Source: Symbiodinium natans (taxonomy: Eukaryota; Sar; Dinophyceae; Suessiales; Symbiodiniaceae). From it: 64,000 bases of DNA. Positions 1-10,837 of the stretch are shown here, one piece after another. The DNA lies in assembly GCA_905221605.1 (NCBI GenBank), contig CAJNDS010000136.1, positions 447,001-511,000 of the forward strand, given 5' to 3'. A program made the position numbers and the translations under genes. The notes beneath the pieces were generated by a model. That model ran no database searches. It was not told the origin of the DNA and saw only the letters and a program-made list of their open reading frames with translations. The first letter of the stretch is position 1. The number at the start of each line of letters is the position of its first letter.

Positions 1-44
1 GGGCGTGGCCAAGCGCCAGGGAGCAGAAATGCTGCGTTCTTCAA

Positions 45-300
45 GTTTCAAATTCGTTTCTGTAGTTTCAGACTAGTTGCAAAACAGTTTCAAAATCCAG
101 TTGCGAATTCGTTGTTAAGGGGAAACTGCGTTTTTCTACGCGCAATTGCAAAAAATGCAGGAATCTCTAGAGGTTCTGGTTTTCAACAAGCGCGGACAGA
201 AATTGCAGCTCCTCCTTAACAGCGATATTTCAACTGGATTTTGAAACTAGTTTGAAACTGACTTGAGACTAATTTGAAACTATGGAAACGATTTTGAAAC
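45..300. repeat. Imperfect long inverted repeat (hairpin/MITE-like)
   Basis: The segment around 45-123 (GTTTCAAA..., ending TTGTTAAGGGG) reappears as reverse complement around 212-300 (CTCCTTAAC...TTTTGAAAC). The arms are roughly 80-90 bases, imperfect but clearly related over their whole length, with a loop of about 90 bases between them. No coding frame is supported here. Likely a decayed non-autonomous element or foldback. Confidence 0.7.
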
Positions 301-496
301 TCGAAACACTACCATATTCCGGACTTTCTGCCCCCCTCCTGGCCCCTCACATATGGCCCTCACGCACGGGAAGTTGACTTTGGTCAGGCGTGACTAGAGA
401 CCAGAGCTTCCGAAAGCTTGCCAATCTCCGGACAGTAGGAATAGAGGAATGTGTGGAAATGATTCTTTCCTAGTTCTTCATCTTCTTTCTCCTTTC
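301..496. other. Non-coding, nothing recognised
   Basis: Between the hairpin and the purine-rich repeat I see no coding frame, RNA or repeat that I can support. Confidence 0.5.
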
Positions 497-1690
497 CCTA
501 TGTATGAGAAAAGAAGACAGACAAGGAGAGAGAGCCCCCTGCAATTGGGAATTTCCCCAGAAGAGAGAAAGCGAAAGGGATGCCCCCACAACTTTCACGT
601 TTTTCATAAGAATGTAAGCACCAAGAGAGAAGAGAAAGGAAAAGAGAATAGCGAGGAAAGAGGCAAGGAAACACAGGAGGCAGCCCCTCCGCTTGCTTCT
701 TGAATGAAAAAGACATCGGAGAAATGGAAACATGAAATTGAGAGGGAAGTTGCGCTTTTCCTTGCTGAAGAACAAAGCAATTCCAAAGAACATGGAAAGC
801 ACAAGGAATGTACTGGGAAAGGTAGGGAAAGGGATTCTTCCCTCTGACTTTTTTGCTTTCCTTCAATCTGCGATGTAAAGGGAAAAGATGCAGCGGACAG
901 GTTTGAAAATACAGGCAGGTGATCTTTTTCCTTATTGTCATCATTGTCTCATTTTCTCAGTGGGAAACGTCTCATTTTCTCAGCGGGAAACGTAAAGTGC
1001 AAAAAGATAAAAGAAAGAAAGTAGGGAAGAGTGGGAAGGTTCCTTTTTGTGGTGAGAAGGTAGTCGGAAAGCAACAGGAGACTCCTCTTTCATTCTGTTT
1101 ACCCCTACCTCTTATAGTCTTTTCGGAAGGAAGAGGGAAGAACATACGCGGATAGGAAGGCAGCCTTTCTTTGATGGGGAAAGGAAAGGGATGCGCTGCC
1201 CCCTCAATTTTCATGTTGATGGGAATGTAAGCACCGGGAGAGAAGAAAGGAAGAGAGAATAGCGAGGAAAGAGGCAAGGAAACACAGGAGATTAGGAGTC
1301 AGGTTCCGGTGATTGATGTTCGTCTCTTGTCTTCTTTTTGAGAAGGTCGCTTTTGGTTGGAGGAAGAAGTCCGCCTTCCATTTTGAAGAATCTGCAGAGA
1401 TAGGAATTGAAGAAATCACAAGAGACACGGATAGAGGACATTATAGACTTGATTCTGTTTTATTTATTCATCTTCTATCTTCATTCCCTATATGAACACA
1501 GAACAAAGACAAGGAGAGAGAGCCTCCTGCAATTGGGAATTTCCCCAGAAGAGACAAAGTGAAAGGGATGTCCCCCGCACCTTTCACACTTTTGAGAAGA
1601 ATGTAAGCAACAGAAGAGAAGTGAAAGGAACTCATAATAGTGAGCAGGGAGGCGAGGAAAGACTGGAGGCAGACCTTCTTTCCGGGTGAG
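497..1690. repeat. Purine-rich ~180-bp repeat, three diverged copies
   Basis: Copies lie near 497-690, 1160-1292 (5' part missing) and 1492-1682. Shared blocks include CAATTGGGAATTTCCCCAGA in copies 1 and 3, GAATGTAAGCA in all three, and AATAGCGAGGAAAGAGG in copies 1 and 2. The strong GA/CT strand bias creates several spurious open frames on both strands; their composition is that of the repeat, not of protein. Confidence 0.75.
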
Positions 1691-2020
1691 CAGGACGAAA
1701 CAAGAGAATGTAAAGATGTAAGTCGGGAGGGAGGCTGGTAGCCGTTCCTTTCTTTTCCGAACCAAAGACAAAGAGGAAGGAATGCAGGATAGCGCGTAGG
1801 ATCGCGTAGGAGAGTACGGTGTGTTTTTGTCATTTTTTGGAGATGATACCGCGGTTTCTGGGTACTCTTTTCTCCTGCATCTGAAGGCATTCTCACGTAC
1901 CGTTTTTTATTTGATTTTATACTACACGGGCCCCCAAAATTGGTCAATTTTTGCGATTTTTTACTATGTTGTAGGATTCTTTGAGCAAATTTTCAGTTTT
2001 TACTGATTCTAAGCTAAAAA
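1691..2020. other. Non-coding spacer
   Basis: Becomes progressively T-rich towards the AT array that follows. No gene or repeat is supported. Confidence 0.5.
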
Positions 2021-3790
2021 AGTACATTTAAAATTATTAAAATTCTTAAAATTATTAAAATTATTAATTTCTGCCCTGAGAGGCTCCCGGAAAATTAAAA
2101 TTATTAAAATTATTAAAATTATTAAAATTATTAATTTCTGCCCTGAGAGGCTCCCGGAAAATTAAAATTATTAAAATTATTAAAATTATTAAAATTATTA
2201 AAATTATTAATTTCTGCCATGAGAGGCTCCCGGAAAATTAAAATTATTAAAATTATTAAAATTATTAAAATTATTAAAATTATTAAAATTATTAAAATTA
2301 TTAAAATTATTAAAATTATTAAAATTATTAAAATTATTATTTTCTGCCCTGTGAGGCTCCCTGAAAATTAAAATTAGAAAAAAAATTGAAATTATGAAAA
2401 TTATGGAAATTATTAATTTCTGCCCTGAGAGGCTCCCGGAAAATTGAAATTATTAAAATTATTAAAATTATTAAAATTATTAATTTCTGCCCTGAGAGGC
2501 TCCCTGAAAATTAAAATTAGAAAAAAATTAACATTATTAAAATTATTAAAATTATTAAAATTATTAAAATTATTAAAATTATTAATTTCTGCCCTGAGAG
2601 GCTCCCCGAAAATTAAAATTATTAAAATTATTAAAATTACTAAAATTATTAAAATTATTAAAATTATTAATTTCTGCCCTGAGAGGCTCCCGGAAAATTA
2701 AAATTATTAAAACTATTAAAAATATTAACATTATTATTTTCTGCCCTGAGAGGCTCCCGGAAAATTAAAATTATTAAAATTATTAAAATTATTAAAATTA
2801 TTAAAATTATTAAAATTGTTACAATTATTGAAATTATGAAACCATTAATAATTAAAATTTTAATAATTGTAATAATTTCAATAATTTTAAAAGTTTTAAT
2901 AATTTTAATAATTTTAATTTTCCGGGAGTCTCTCAGGGCATAAATTAGTAATTTTAATAATTTTAATAATTTTAATAATTTTAATAATTTTAATTTTCCG
3001 GGAGCCTCCCAGGGCAGAAATTAATATTTTTAATAATTTTAATAATTTTAATAATTTTAATTTTCCGGGAGCCTCTCAGGGCAGAAATTAATAATTTTAA
3101 TAATTTTAATAATAAATTTTAATAATTTTAATAATTTTAATTTTCCGGGAGCCTCTCAGGGCAGAAATTAATAATTTTAATAATTTTAATAATTTTAATA
3201 ATTTTAATAATTTTAATAATTTTAATAATTTTAATAATTTTAATAATTTTAATAATTTTAATTTTCCGGGAGCCTCTCAGGGCAGAAATTAATAATTTTA
3301 ATAATTTTAATAATTTTAATAATTTTAATAATTTTAATAATTTTGATAATTTTAATTTTCGGGGAGCCTCTCAGGGCAGAAATTAATAATTTTAATAATT
3401 TTAATAATTTTACTAACTTTAATATTTTTAATAACTTTAATAATTTTAATTTTCCGGGAGCCTCTCAGGGCAGAAATTAATAATTTTAATAATTTTAATA
3501 ATTTTAATAATTTTAATGATTTTAATAATTTTAATAATTTTAATAATTTTAATAATTTTAATTTTCCGGGAGCCTCTCATGGCAGAAATCAATAATTTTA
3601 ATAATTTTAATAATTTTAATAATTTTAATAATTTTAATAATTTTAATATTGTTAATAATTTTAATTTTCCGGGAGCCTCTCAGGATTATTAAAAATATTA
3701 AAATTATTAAAATTATTAAAATTATTAAAATTATTAGAATTATTAAAATTATTAAAATTATTAAAATTTTTAAAATTATTAATTTCTGCC
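2020..3790. repeat. Giant inverted AT array: (AATTATTAA)n with GC-rich spacers, 9 copies per arm
   Basis: Left arm (2020-2850) is AAATTATTA-type repeat interrupted nine times by a ~28-base GC-rich spacer with core CTGCCCTGAGAGGCTCCCGG. Right arm (2860-3690) is the reverse complement, with core CCGGGAGCCTCTCAGGGCAG, also nine times, the last one truncated. The turn-around is AAAATTTT at about 2854-2861. A short piece at 3685-3790 flips back to the left-arm orientation. Spacer lengths and point variants are not mirrored between arms, so the arms have evolved separately since they formed or were built by separate slippage events. As single-stranded DNA or RNA it would form a very long hairpin. 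Confidence 0.95.
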
Positions 3791-3815
3791 AACGTCCTTT
3801 TGAAATCCGACCGTA

Positions 3816-3909
3816 GGGTCTATTTAGAAGCCGTGCTCTTCTAGGTTTATTACATTTAGGTATATGGACCTGTATTATAAATCACAAGCCCCAGCTTCTA
3901 AATAGACCC
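3816..3909. mobile_element. 94-bp MITE-like element with perfect 16-bp terminal inverted repeats
   Basis: GGGTCTATTTAGAAGC at 3816-3831 is the exact reverse complement of GCTTCTAAATAGACCC at 3894-3909. The interior has no coding potential. It sits at the border between the AT array and the gene block. Confidence 0.75.
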
Positions 3910-3976
3910 GGTTTTGCTCACACACCCCCCCCCCCCCCACCCTACAGAGGCGTTTTGGCTTGCAGCCCGTGCGATC

Positions 3977-5164
3977 ATGGCACCGCGCAAATCGAAGCTT
4001 TTTTCGCGCCCCGAGCCTCCAGCGGCCCAGTCTCATGAGACAGATGAAGGCAGCCCTGTGCGCCAGCTGGTGATCGATGCTATCAACCTCCTGAAGGGCC
4101 ATGGTCAGTGGCCGCAGCCGGACGCTGTGCCTGCTGCCAAGCCGGGCCTTGCAACACTCAGGGCGGATTGGTCGGGGCGTGAGGATGTGTCTCATTGCGC
4201 CCTGACTTTGGGCGATTTGGATTTTGGGAACCTTGGCATTGCTGGGGCCGCCTTGAACGAGGGCGATGTGTCGTCGTCCCGGGATTTCTGGTATGCAAAC
4301 AGGGCTGAGCCGCAAGCCTTCCCCACGGTCACTTGCAACTATGACGATTCGTCTTGCAGGCAGGGTACTGGGGCCGGGTCAGTGGTGTTTGTAGAGCGTT
4401 CTGGTGAGGTGTGACTTGACTTGTTGTCTTAAGTCGTCCTGCTTGTGTGACAGGGGAACGATTCGCCCGGCTACACGGCTGCCTCAACTTTGCGCCTTTA
4501 TCCTGGAATGGGCCGACCGTATCCATGACACTGCTGTGTGTGACGCATACCGAGCACAAGCTACGGTTCCCCAATTGCAGTAGTAAGTATCACTTGTCGC
4601 GGTGTCTACATATGCGTGCGTAGCTGAGCAATTAGTACGGTGGCATCTGAGGCAGTGCCGGCGTTGATGGTGCGCTGCCCGCAGGACAGCTTCCAGGCCT
4701 TTTGGCAGGCCCATGCCAATGGAGAATCAGTGATTCAAAGCTGCGCAGAAGCCACTTGGTTGCAGTGGCGCACGCCGGTTTTGGAAGGATCGGTGCTGAC
4801 TTGTGTTCTGAGACTCACGCTCCTCCAAGGAGGGAAACCATCTGTCGTTGAGGCTTGCAGAGCGGCTCACACAGTGTCGGCCCTATCTGGCCCTATATAC
4901 AGGCGATGCGGTGTTCATTTCATGAATCTTCCTTTGTCATTGCTGTTGCCAAGGATGCAGACCCTTCTCAAGGCGAATGGCGCGTCCGACACGTTCGCCA
5001 GCGTGTTCGCGGCATTCGCGGAGCGGGAACAGAACCATCACTTGAGATACGCGTCCGAAGACAGCGCCGTGAAGAGCAAAGACCAAGTTTCCAAACTGAT
5101 CCGCCTGATCAACCGATGCAGACACTTAGTAGCTGAGTGGGCACACACTGCAGTTTCATCTTAA
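3977..5164 (+). CDS. Multi-exon hypothetical protein, 5' part
   Basis: Not recognised. Exon 1 is taken from ATG 3977 (MAPRKSKLFSRPEPPAAQ...) to about 4360, ending at TTGCAG|GCAGG. A second exon, about 4455-4581 (frame reading ERFARLHGCLNFAPLSWNG), ends at a textbook AGTA|GTAAGTAT donor. A third, about 4640-5164, contains FQAFWQAHANGESV and stops at TAA 5162. Composition is protein-like in these frames and poor in the others. The third exon has no obvious transmembrane segment. Neighbouring segments to 8340 are on the same strand and may belong to one longer gene; exon joins are my inference. Confidence 0.45.
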
Positions 5165-5543
5165 GTCTTTTCCCTTTAAACAAAACTTCCTGGGCTGACG
5201 CAACGAAGGGGAAGCCAGAGTCTTGCCAATCTTACAATCGCTCCAACTGGTCCGCGGCCGGGTCACGTGGGTTGGCCGCTGGTCAGTCGTCACACGACTC
5301 CTCGGCATCGCCGAAGACGCCCAACAATTCGGCTTCATGATCCGCCGTTTGGTTTATTTGGATAGTTCTGAGTGACTGATAGACAGAGAAGTTGAGCAGC
5401 AACTGCTGCCGCCTTGATTCCGAGGCTCGCTGGCTTGTGGTTTCCAGCCGGGTTGTGCAATGCAGTTCCGCGGCGGCTCAGCTGTGGATCTCTCCAGAGA
5501 TAACGTCGTGGACACAGGCAGGGCTCTTGTCTTTACGTAGCAA

Positions 5544-5760
5544 GTGATGGAGAAGGTGACCCAGGAGTGCGCCGACCCCAAATCGGCACTTTGGAGTCAG
5601 AAGCTGAAGGAGTGCCTGAACGTGGAGCCTGGTTCGCGCGAAACTGCAGATGAGAAGATTTATTTCGGCACATCCGATGAGCAAGCAGCGGTTCTGAAGG
5701 TGATTCTGGACCTCGTGTCTAAGTTGCCTTTAAAATTTAATGAGTTGCGCAAGTGCCGAT
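5544..5760 (+). CDS. Exon of hypothetical protein
   Basis: Frame begins VMEKVTQECADPKSALWSQK and runs through DEQAAVLKVILDLVSKLPLK, an amphipathic, soluble-looking stretch. Downstream of about 5760 the same frame becomes Cys/Arg/His-rich and no longer looks coding, so I end the exon near there. The family is not recognised. Probably part of the same multi-exon gene as the flanking segments. Confidence 0.4.
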
Positions 5761-5769
5761 CAATACGTT

Positions 5770-6465
5770 CCTTTCTTTTGCGACAGCACCTAGGCATCGG
5801 GCATGCATTTGGGTGTCATGTACGGTGTGGTCGGCAACCACCCGGATGCAGGTTTCGCGGCACGCTATGCAGATTCTCGAGTACAAGCGATTGTGAACAT
5901 CCCGGTGAAGGGGTGCCCTTGCCTTCAGTAGCTGGGTTGGCGCCAGGTTGGACTTATGGTTGTTTCCTCGCAATCACCCGGTCCTGTGCACGTGCCTGCC
6001 CAAGTGGGCACCTCCCTCCACACTGCAGGCGCCGATCCTCCAGGTGACCGTCGTAGATAATATCAACCCTACCCGTAGACACAGACAAATCACGCCCGCC
6101 TCAACCCGCTTTAGCTACAAAGAGTCTGCCTGGCCCCAAAGGCTGCGAAGATCCTGTGGTCGGATCCCTCCCCAAAGGTGCCCGTTCTCCAGATCCCCGT
6201 GGTTTTTGGTTTCCCGAAAGGCCCTCTGCTCACTGGCACAGCACTTTCGTCAGCAGGTCGTCTTCGACATCCCTGTCTGAACATCACCATTATAAATAAT
6301 CGAGTAATGGGGTGTCGGCTTCGAAAGTCGAAATCGCTTGTGCGTTCTTTGGTGACGTGTGAAACTGCGCTCGTTCATGGGTCTATGCGGGCATGGACGT
6401 GTGTAACTGTATTCACCTGAGTTTCGTAACAGAGGGCCTTGTTTTCCCATGTGCTGAGGTGGTGC
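5770..6465. other. Probable intron or intergenic sequence
   Basis: Open frames here lack protein-like composition. No RNA gene or repeat is recognised. Confidence 0.35.
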
Positions 6466-6762
6466 GCCGCTCACAGGACCCCTCTGGCGACCCCGACTAC
6501 GCAAGTGCCTGCTGCAGAGGCTTCAGAAGAGGCTGCGAAACCCAAGTGGCTGGATGACATGGGCCCCGAACCCACTACGGCTGCTGCGCAGCGGACAGCT
6601 GCGGATCTTCAGGCTCATCGAGTGAAAACCATCGGGACTGTGGCGAAAGGGGAGGTCGGGCGATACATACAGTACGTCACCTTGAGCGAGTTGACTGATC
6701 CGAATCTCCTGTTGGCAGCTGTGGATCCGAGCCTGGATTTAATTAAGCGACATCTTTTGTTT

Positions 6763-6763
<1 letters not shown>
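6466..6763 (+). CDS. Exon of hypothetical protein
   Basis: Frame reads PTTQVPAAEASEEAAKPKW, then GRYIQYVTLSELTDPNLLLA and VDPSLDLIKR before running into a pure TC array at 6764. Codon composition looks real up to that point; the array is likely intronic. An Ala/Pro-rich linker is followed by a helical segment. Family unknown. Confidence 0.4.

Positions 6764-6825
<62 letters not shown>
6764..6825. repeat. (TC)n microsatellite, ~62 bp
   Basis: Uninterrupted CT dinucleotide run directly after a probable exon. It gives poly-Leu/Ser and poly-Arg/Glu artefact frames on the two strands. Confidence 0.98.
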
Positions 6826-6828
<3 letters not shown>

Positions 6829-6863
6829 AGACAAACCTGCGCCATAAAAAACTCAAAAGGCAC

Positions 6864-7350
6864 ATGGCTGCGCTGAACTTCGCGGCCCCGGAGGGAAGCG
6901 AGCATCAAAGTCTTCGAGGGTGGATTGTTGATTCGGCTATGCTCCACGAGCCAAGCGAGGCCTATTGCAAGAGCCACAACATCTATACACTCGTACGCCT
7001 CCGTACAACGGTGGGGTTGTGCAACATGTCCGCAACAAGACTTGTGCCAAACACTGCCAAACACCTACAGTTCTGGTTGTGAGGTTGCGCTTGTGCTCGA
7101 CCCAAGGGAAAGCGTGCTGAAAGTGTTCAACCAGATTGCGTGCGCAGAGAAGGACATCCTCATCGTCATGGACAATGGGTCGGGGCGAGCTGCCAGCAAG
7201 ATCAAGAATGCTCTGCAGAAGTCGAAGAAGAAGAAGTGCATGGTGGGCTCGTGGCAACTTCTGCCTTCCCAGGAAGATCTGGAAGCACGGGCAGCGTATC
7301 TGGGCCAGCCTCTTGTCTCCATTCGCATGTCGGAGAGTGAAGCACGATGA
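6864..7350 (+). CDS. Exons of hypothetical protein
   Basis: A first segment (AALNFAAPEGSEHQSLRGW...) from about 6864 and a second, better supported one from about 7080 to TGA 7348. The second reads VALVLDPRESVLKVF and KDILIVMDNGSGRAASKIK, then a Lys-rich stretch. LIVMDNGSG looks like a buried strand followed by a Gly-rich turn, but I cannot tie it to a known nucleotide-binding family. Unrecognised. Confidence 0.4.
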
Positions 7351-7428
7351 AGCTTAGTACAGCTTAGTAGAAGTCACGAAACACCAAGGGAAGCACGTGG
7401 CGACAAACGCCGAAAGACGGCCAGCTCT

Positions 7429-7805
7429 TTGGCCTCTATTGCGGGCGCTGAAGGCGTTCACTTTCTGTTGCGGGGGGCAGCTTTGCAAAGCTGCGACTTG
7501 AAGTTCTTGACCACAACGGGTGCGGCCGTAGATTCTGCGAATCCTTTCTTGCCCACGAAACTTCCGAAGCCGGCTTCCTTGCGCCCAATGGTGACAAAGG
7601 CAGTGAAGGAGCAGGCAGGACGAGCCTCAATGCTTGTGTTTATGGGAATACCCCAACCCCAAACCCTAAAACCCTACGCGCTCACAGGTGCTCATGCCGG
7701 TTGACGCCAAGGACAAGAAGATTGTGCAGGATCAGGAATGCAGCAACCTGGTTCCGGAGGTGGGCGACGAGGCCAGCCCGCCAAGCCATCCAGTTTTATG
7801 CGCCG

Positions 7806-7851
<46 letters not shown>

Positions 7852-8340
7852 TGGGTGTGTGTGTGTGTGTGTATGGGTGACAGTGACAGTGAGGACAAGC
7901 TCCCATTGCACTTCTTCAGCCGACATGCGGCAGTCTACCACGAGTTGACGCACATCTGCCACCTTACGTCGGCCATCATGTTCACACCGGACCCGGCGCA
8001 TGTGCTGAGTGCGCTGACCGACAGAGTCCACACAGTTGCTGTTGTCAGGAACCCTTGTCACCTGCAGGCTTTGCAGGAGTATCTCATTGAAGAGGTTTCA
8101 TCGATGATACAGGACAAGCACAAAAAACGATTTTACAACAAGGCCCTCATGGACAGCTTGGATGGCAACCAGTGCTCCACAGCTGTGCCCTCGCCATCTA
8201 CTGAGCCGTCAGGGGCTGGTCCTGCTGTTGCTCCTGTTCAGGGTGCCGCCGTGGCCCAGATTCCGCCTTCTGTGGCCGAGGCCCAAGATGACCAAGATGG
8301 GTCAGATGGGGAGTCCGGGTCTTCCGACGACACAGCATGA
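7429..8340 (+). CDS. Hypothetical protein, C-terminal exons
   Basis: Segments: 7429-7640 (ASIAGAEGVHFLLRGAAL...), 7689-7800 after a CACAG acceptor (VLMPVDAKDKKIVQDQE), and 7874-8340 (SRHAAVYHELTHICHLTSAI, later LQEYLIEEVSSMIQDKHKK). It stops at TGA 8338 after an acidic Asp/Ser-rich tail ending SSDDTA. HELTH resembles an HExxH metal site only superficially: the second His is at the +4 position, but nothing around it supports a protease, so I do not call one. The GCGT/GT microsatellite at 7808-7871 lies between the second and third segments and is probably intronic. Confidence 0.45.
7808..7871. repeat. (GCGT)n/(GT)n microsatellite
   Basis: About eleven GCGT (GTGC) units pass into a GT run. Open in several frames only because of its periodicity. 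Confidence 0.95.
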
Positions 8341-8842
8341 AGCTGGCCGTGGAAAGTTTTGACCGTATTGATTACTTCAGTCAGGCATGCTGGGCCCTCT
8401 ATCCTTATGGTACACTGTAACAATTTAAATCTAAACCTGTACATTTGGCCACGCATGCATAGCTGATCCAGAGACTCGGACGCCGCGCGCTGTTCGAACA
8501 CAGTGGGTCTCGTGCATTGCTCGCTGCAGCGAGTACGTGGCCTTATCATGGAACATGAGCTTGTCACGTTCTGCGAGGCTTTTTGTTCTGTTAAGTGGGG
8601 AGACGGCAGTGTAGCTGAATGGACATCATGGCCACCGGTTTGCTAGGCTTTAGCATCCTTGGCGACGAGTTCTTGTGCGGTGGCATGGGGAAGCAAATTC
8701 TCTTCTCCCAAACTGTGCCGGGAGCTGTTGCGAAAGTGCAAAAGGACTCCGTGCGTGCGCCCCTTGACTGGTTGAAGCCTGGTCCATTGTAGTCTGCAGC
8801 GGACCAGACGTTAATTACAATAGTGGGAGTCACGAGCCAAGG
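8341..8842. other. Intergenic or intronic, nothing recognised
   Basis: Follows an acidic C-terminus with stop codon and precedes the next protein-like frame. No promoter motif, RNA or repeat is recognised. Confidence 0.4.
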
Positions 8843-9196
8843 TTGGGGCTTCAGCCCACACTGACAGAGGATCCGAATCCCAAGAACTTCCAGCTTCGCA
8901 AGCGATGCGCCAAGAAGGATCCCTGTGCCAAGAAAGTGTGGGAGCTTCTCGAGAACCCGATGCTGCAGTGTGTGGAAGTGCATATCAAGGATGTGCAAAA
9001 GGCCTTCGAGACATCTTTGTTGCAGATGTCCGGCACTGGTACAGGTGGAGATTTCATGCTGAACTCCAGTGTCTTTGAAGCTTCCCTTGCAGAGCGCCGG
9101 TTCATGGGCATCGACATTGTTGTGTCAAAGATTTGGATGTCAGTGTCTGATCTTTACCCTCCACTTCCTGGAGGCCGGGGTGACATGACGACATAG
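8843..9196 (+). CDS. Hypothetical protein exon
   Basis: Frame from GLQPTLTEDPNPKNFQLRKR through AKKVWELLENPMLQCVEVH to SLAERRFMGIDIVVSK; protein-like composition with regular hydrophobic spacing. The start is not certain (ATG is at an exon-like position), and the C-terminal end PGGRGDMTT may run into an intron. Family not recognised. It probably connects to the coiled-coil segment downstream. Confidence 0.4.
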   Translation: MGLQPTLTEDPNPKNFQLRKRCAKKDPCAKKVWELLENPMLQCVEVHIKDVQKAFETSLLQMSGTGTGGDFMLNSSVFEASLAERRFMGIDIVVSKIWMSVSDLYPPLPGGRGDMTT

Positions 9197-9202
9197 ACAG
9201 AA

Positions 9203-10045
9203 TTGCGTTTTCCGTGCGCCGACCCCCTGTGGCTAGGTTCCTGGCAGTTCTTCCGCTTCGAAGAGGCGAACGATCAGAGCATGGTTGAGACGGTGTTGCT
9301 CAAGAACCTCTTGGTTGAGTTGCCACAGCGGCCATCGATCATGGTGTTCTCTTCATACAAGCTGGCTTGCTTCCTTCTGTTTGTGCTGCGCAAGGGCGAG
9401 CAAGTGAAGTGGCCCGGACGCAGCAACAGTAACAGCAGGCCAAACCGGCCGAAGAGTGACTTTATGCGAACATGCAGTAAGGTTCCGGCTACAGAAGATG
9501 TGGGCAACGCAGCTTCCGGATCTGCAATATGTGAATCGCAACTCTTCGCCAATGATGGCAACTCGGATGTATCATATACAACAATGACAATGAGGGTTGA
9601 CAATGAACACGCAAAAGGAATAATATGTAAGCATCGGACTGAGGACTTCTACTGGGGGAGTGGCGAAAACATTCTGCGGGGACTCGAGTCCGGTAAAGCT
9701 GCCGTTGACATGGAGTGGAACTTTGGGCGTCGCACCTCGTTTGAGAAGAAGACCGTTCAAGAGAAGGCGAAGCGAGTCCGCAACATGCTGATGGAGACTG
9801 ATCTCCGCATCGACATGAAGGAGATAGAGTTGCAGTCTTTGAAGGAGGAGCAACGTGAGTTGCAGCAGACCGAGGAAAAGCTGCGTAGCATGTTGGTGGA
9901 GACCGACACTGTGGAGGATGCTTTGGCAACCCCGATTGACACGTCGAGCATTGGGCCTGCAGATGACGCTGCAGCTGACGAGGCCCTCAGTGAGCCTGAC
10001 TCCTCGGACAATGAGCCCTCGTCGAAGCATTGCCGTGTCAAGTAG
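9203..10045 (+). CDS. Hypothetical coiled-coil protein with acidic tail
   Basis: One frame of 280 codons. Residues ~15-70 (FFRFEEANDQSMVETVLLK, LLVELPQRPSIMVFSSYKLA) look globular. Residues ~175-230 form a strong heptad-like coiled coil (KEIELQSLKEEQREL, QQTEEKLRSML). The C-terminus is acidic and Ser-rich (SEPDSSDNEPSSKHCRVK) before TAG 10043. The middle (~70-170) looks less protein-like and may contain an unspliced intron. The acidic Asp/Ser tail resembles that of the product ending at 8340, suggesting related paralogous proteins. Confidence 0.45.
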   Translation: MRFPCADPLWLGSWQFFRFEEANDQSMVETVLLKNLLVELPQRPSIMVFSSYKLACFLLFVLRKGEQVKWPGRSNSNSRPNRPKSDFMRTCSKVPATEDVGNAASGSAICESQLFANDGNSDVSYTTMTMRVDNEHAKGIICKHRTEDFYWGSGENILRGLESGKAAVDMEWNFGRRTSFEKKTVQEKAKRVRNMLMETDLRIDMKEIELQSLKEEQRELQQTEEKLRSMLVETDTVEDALATPIDTSSIGPADDAAADEALSEPDSSDNEPSSKHCRVK

Positions 10046-10837
10046 GCTCTGAGCTGTGATGCGGGCCGTGGGTGGTGCCAATGAGAGATGTAAACTTCAA
10101 GCTCATAACATAGGCTTCTGTTGCTTGCTGCAGCATGTGCCCACACCGCAACTGTTGCAACTCCCGAGATCCCAGCCAGATTTTGTCTCCTGGCAATGCT
10201 GCTGTCACACTGCCCTGCGGACGACGCAAAAATGTGATGCGCAGCAAGCGTCGTCTCTGGGTGTTGCCCCTCATGTCCATGATGTACCCAAGCTGGTCTT
10301 CTTGAGCGGGTGTTTTCGATGGACTTGAAATCATGTGCAGCTGCTGTCTCTCCATGTGTGCCTCGCAGGACTGCGATTCTGGTCTCCTGGCCTGTCTGCG
10401 AAGGCCGGTGCATGTGGCTTCTGATTTCTTATTGTGCGTTTATACTTCCGCTCCGTCATTGAGGTTTTTTTCTTTCTGGGATCCTTTGAAGGCAGACCTG
10501 TAGGTGCCCAATGAGATGCACACCTTTCCGAGCGACAGGGGTTTAAGGACGCCCAGTAGTTGAACACGGTACCTCAGCAACCGAGACGCCAGCAGGCTGG
10601 AACCACACATTGATGGAGCCTGGGCCTTTGCGGATCGCGCGCGCGCGCATGCTGCTTTGGACACTTCAGTAGGATCCTGAAAGTCTGCAGCAGGCATCGT
10701 TCTGCACCGCTGTTGTGACTTTAGACACACCCCTTGCTTTGCTGAAATCTGGTTCAGATCAGACCCATTGCCTGACGATTGATTGTGGACTTGCACCCTG
10801 GAGGCCTTTGAATGCCCCAAGTTCAAGTGCCGCCGCA
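10046..10837. other. Intergenic stretch
   Basis: About 790 bases between the coiled-coil gene and the HMG/kinase-like gene. It includes a short GCGCGCGC run near 10639. I see no gene, RNA or repeat that can be supported. Confidence 0.45.

Noticed and set aside
449-1947. Several open frames of 60-159 codons on both strands in the purine-rich repeats
   Set aside because: They overlap one another, occur in all copies of a repeat with GA/CT bias, and have Lys/Arg/Glu or Leu/Ser/Phe composition dictated by that bias.
2444-2701. Open frame reading KLLKLLKLL... across the AT array
   Set aside because: A translation of the AATTATTAA repeat; not a peptide gene.
8605-8640. GTGTAGCTGAATGG, resembling the start of a tRNA
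   Set aside because: No matching D, anticodon or T arms follow.
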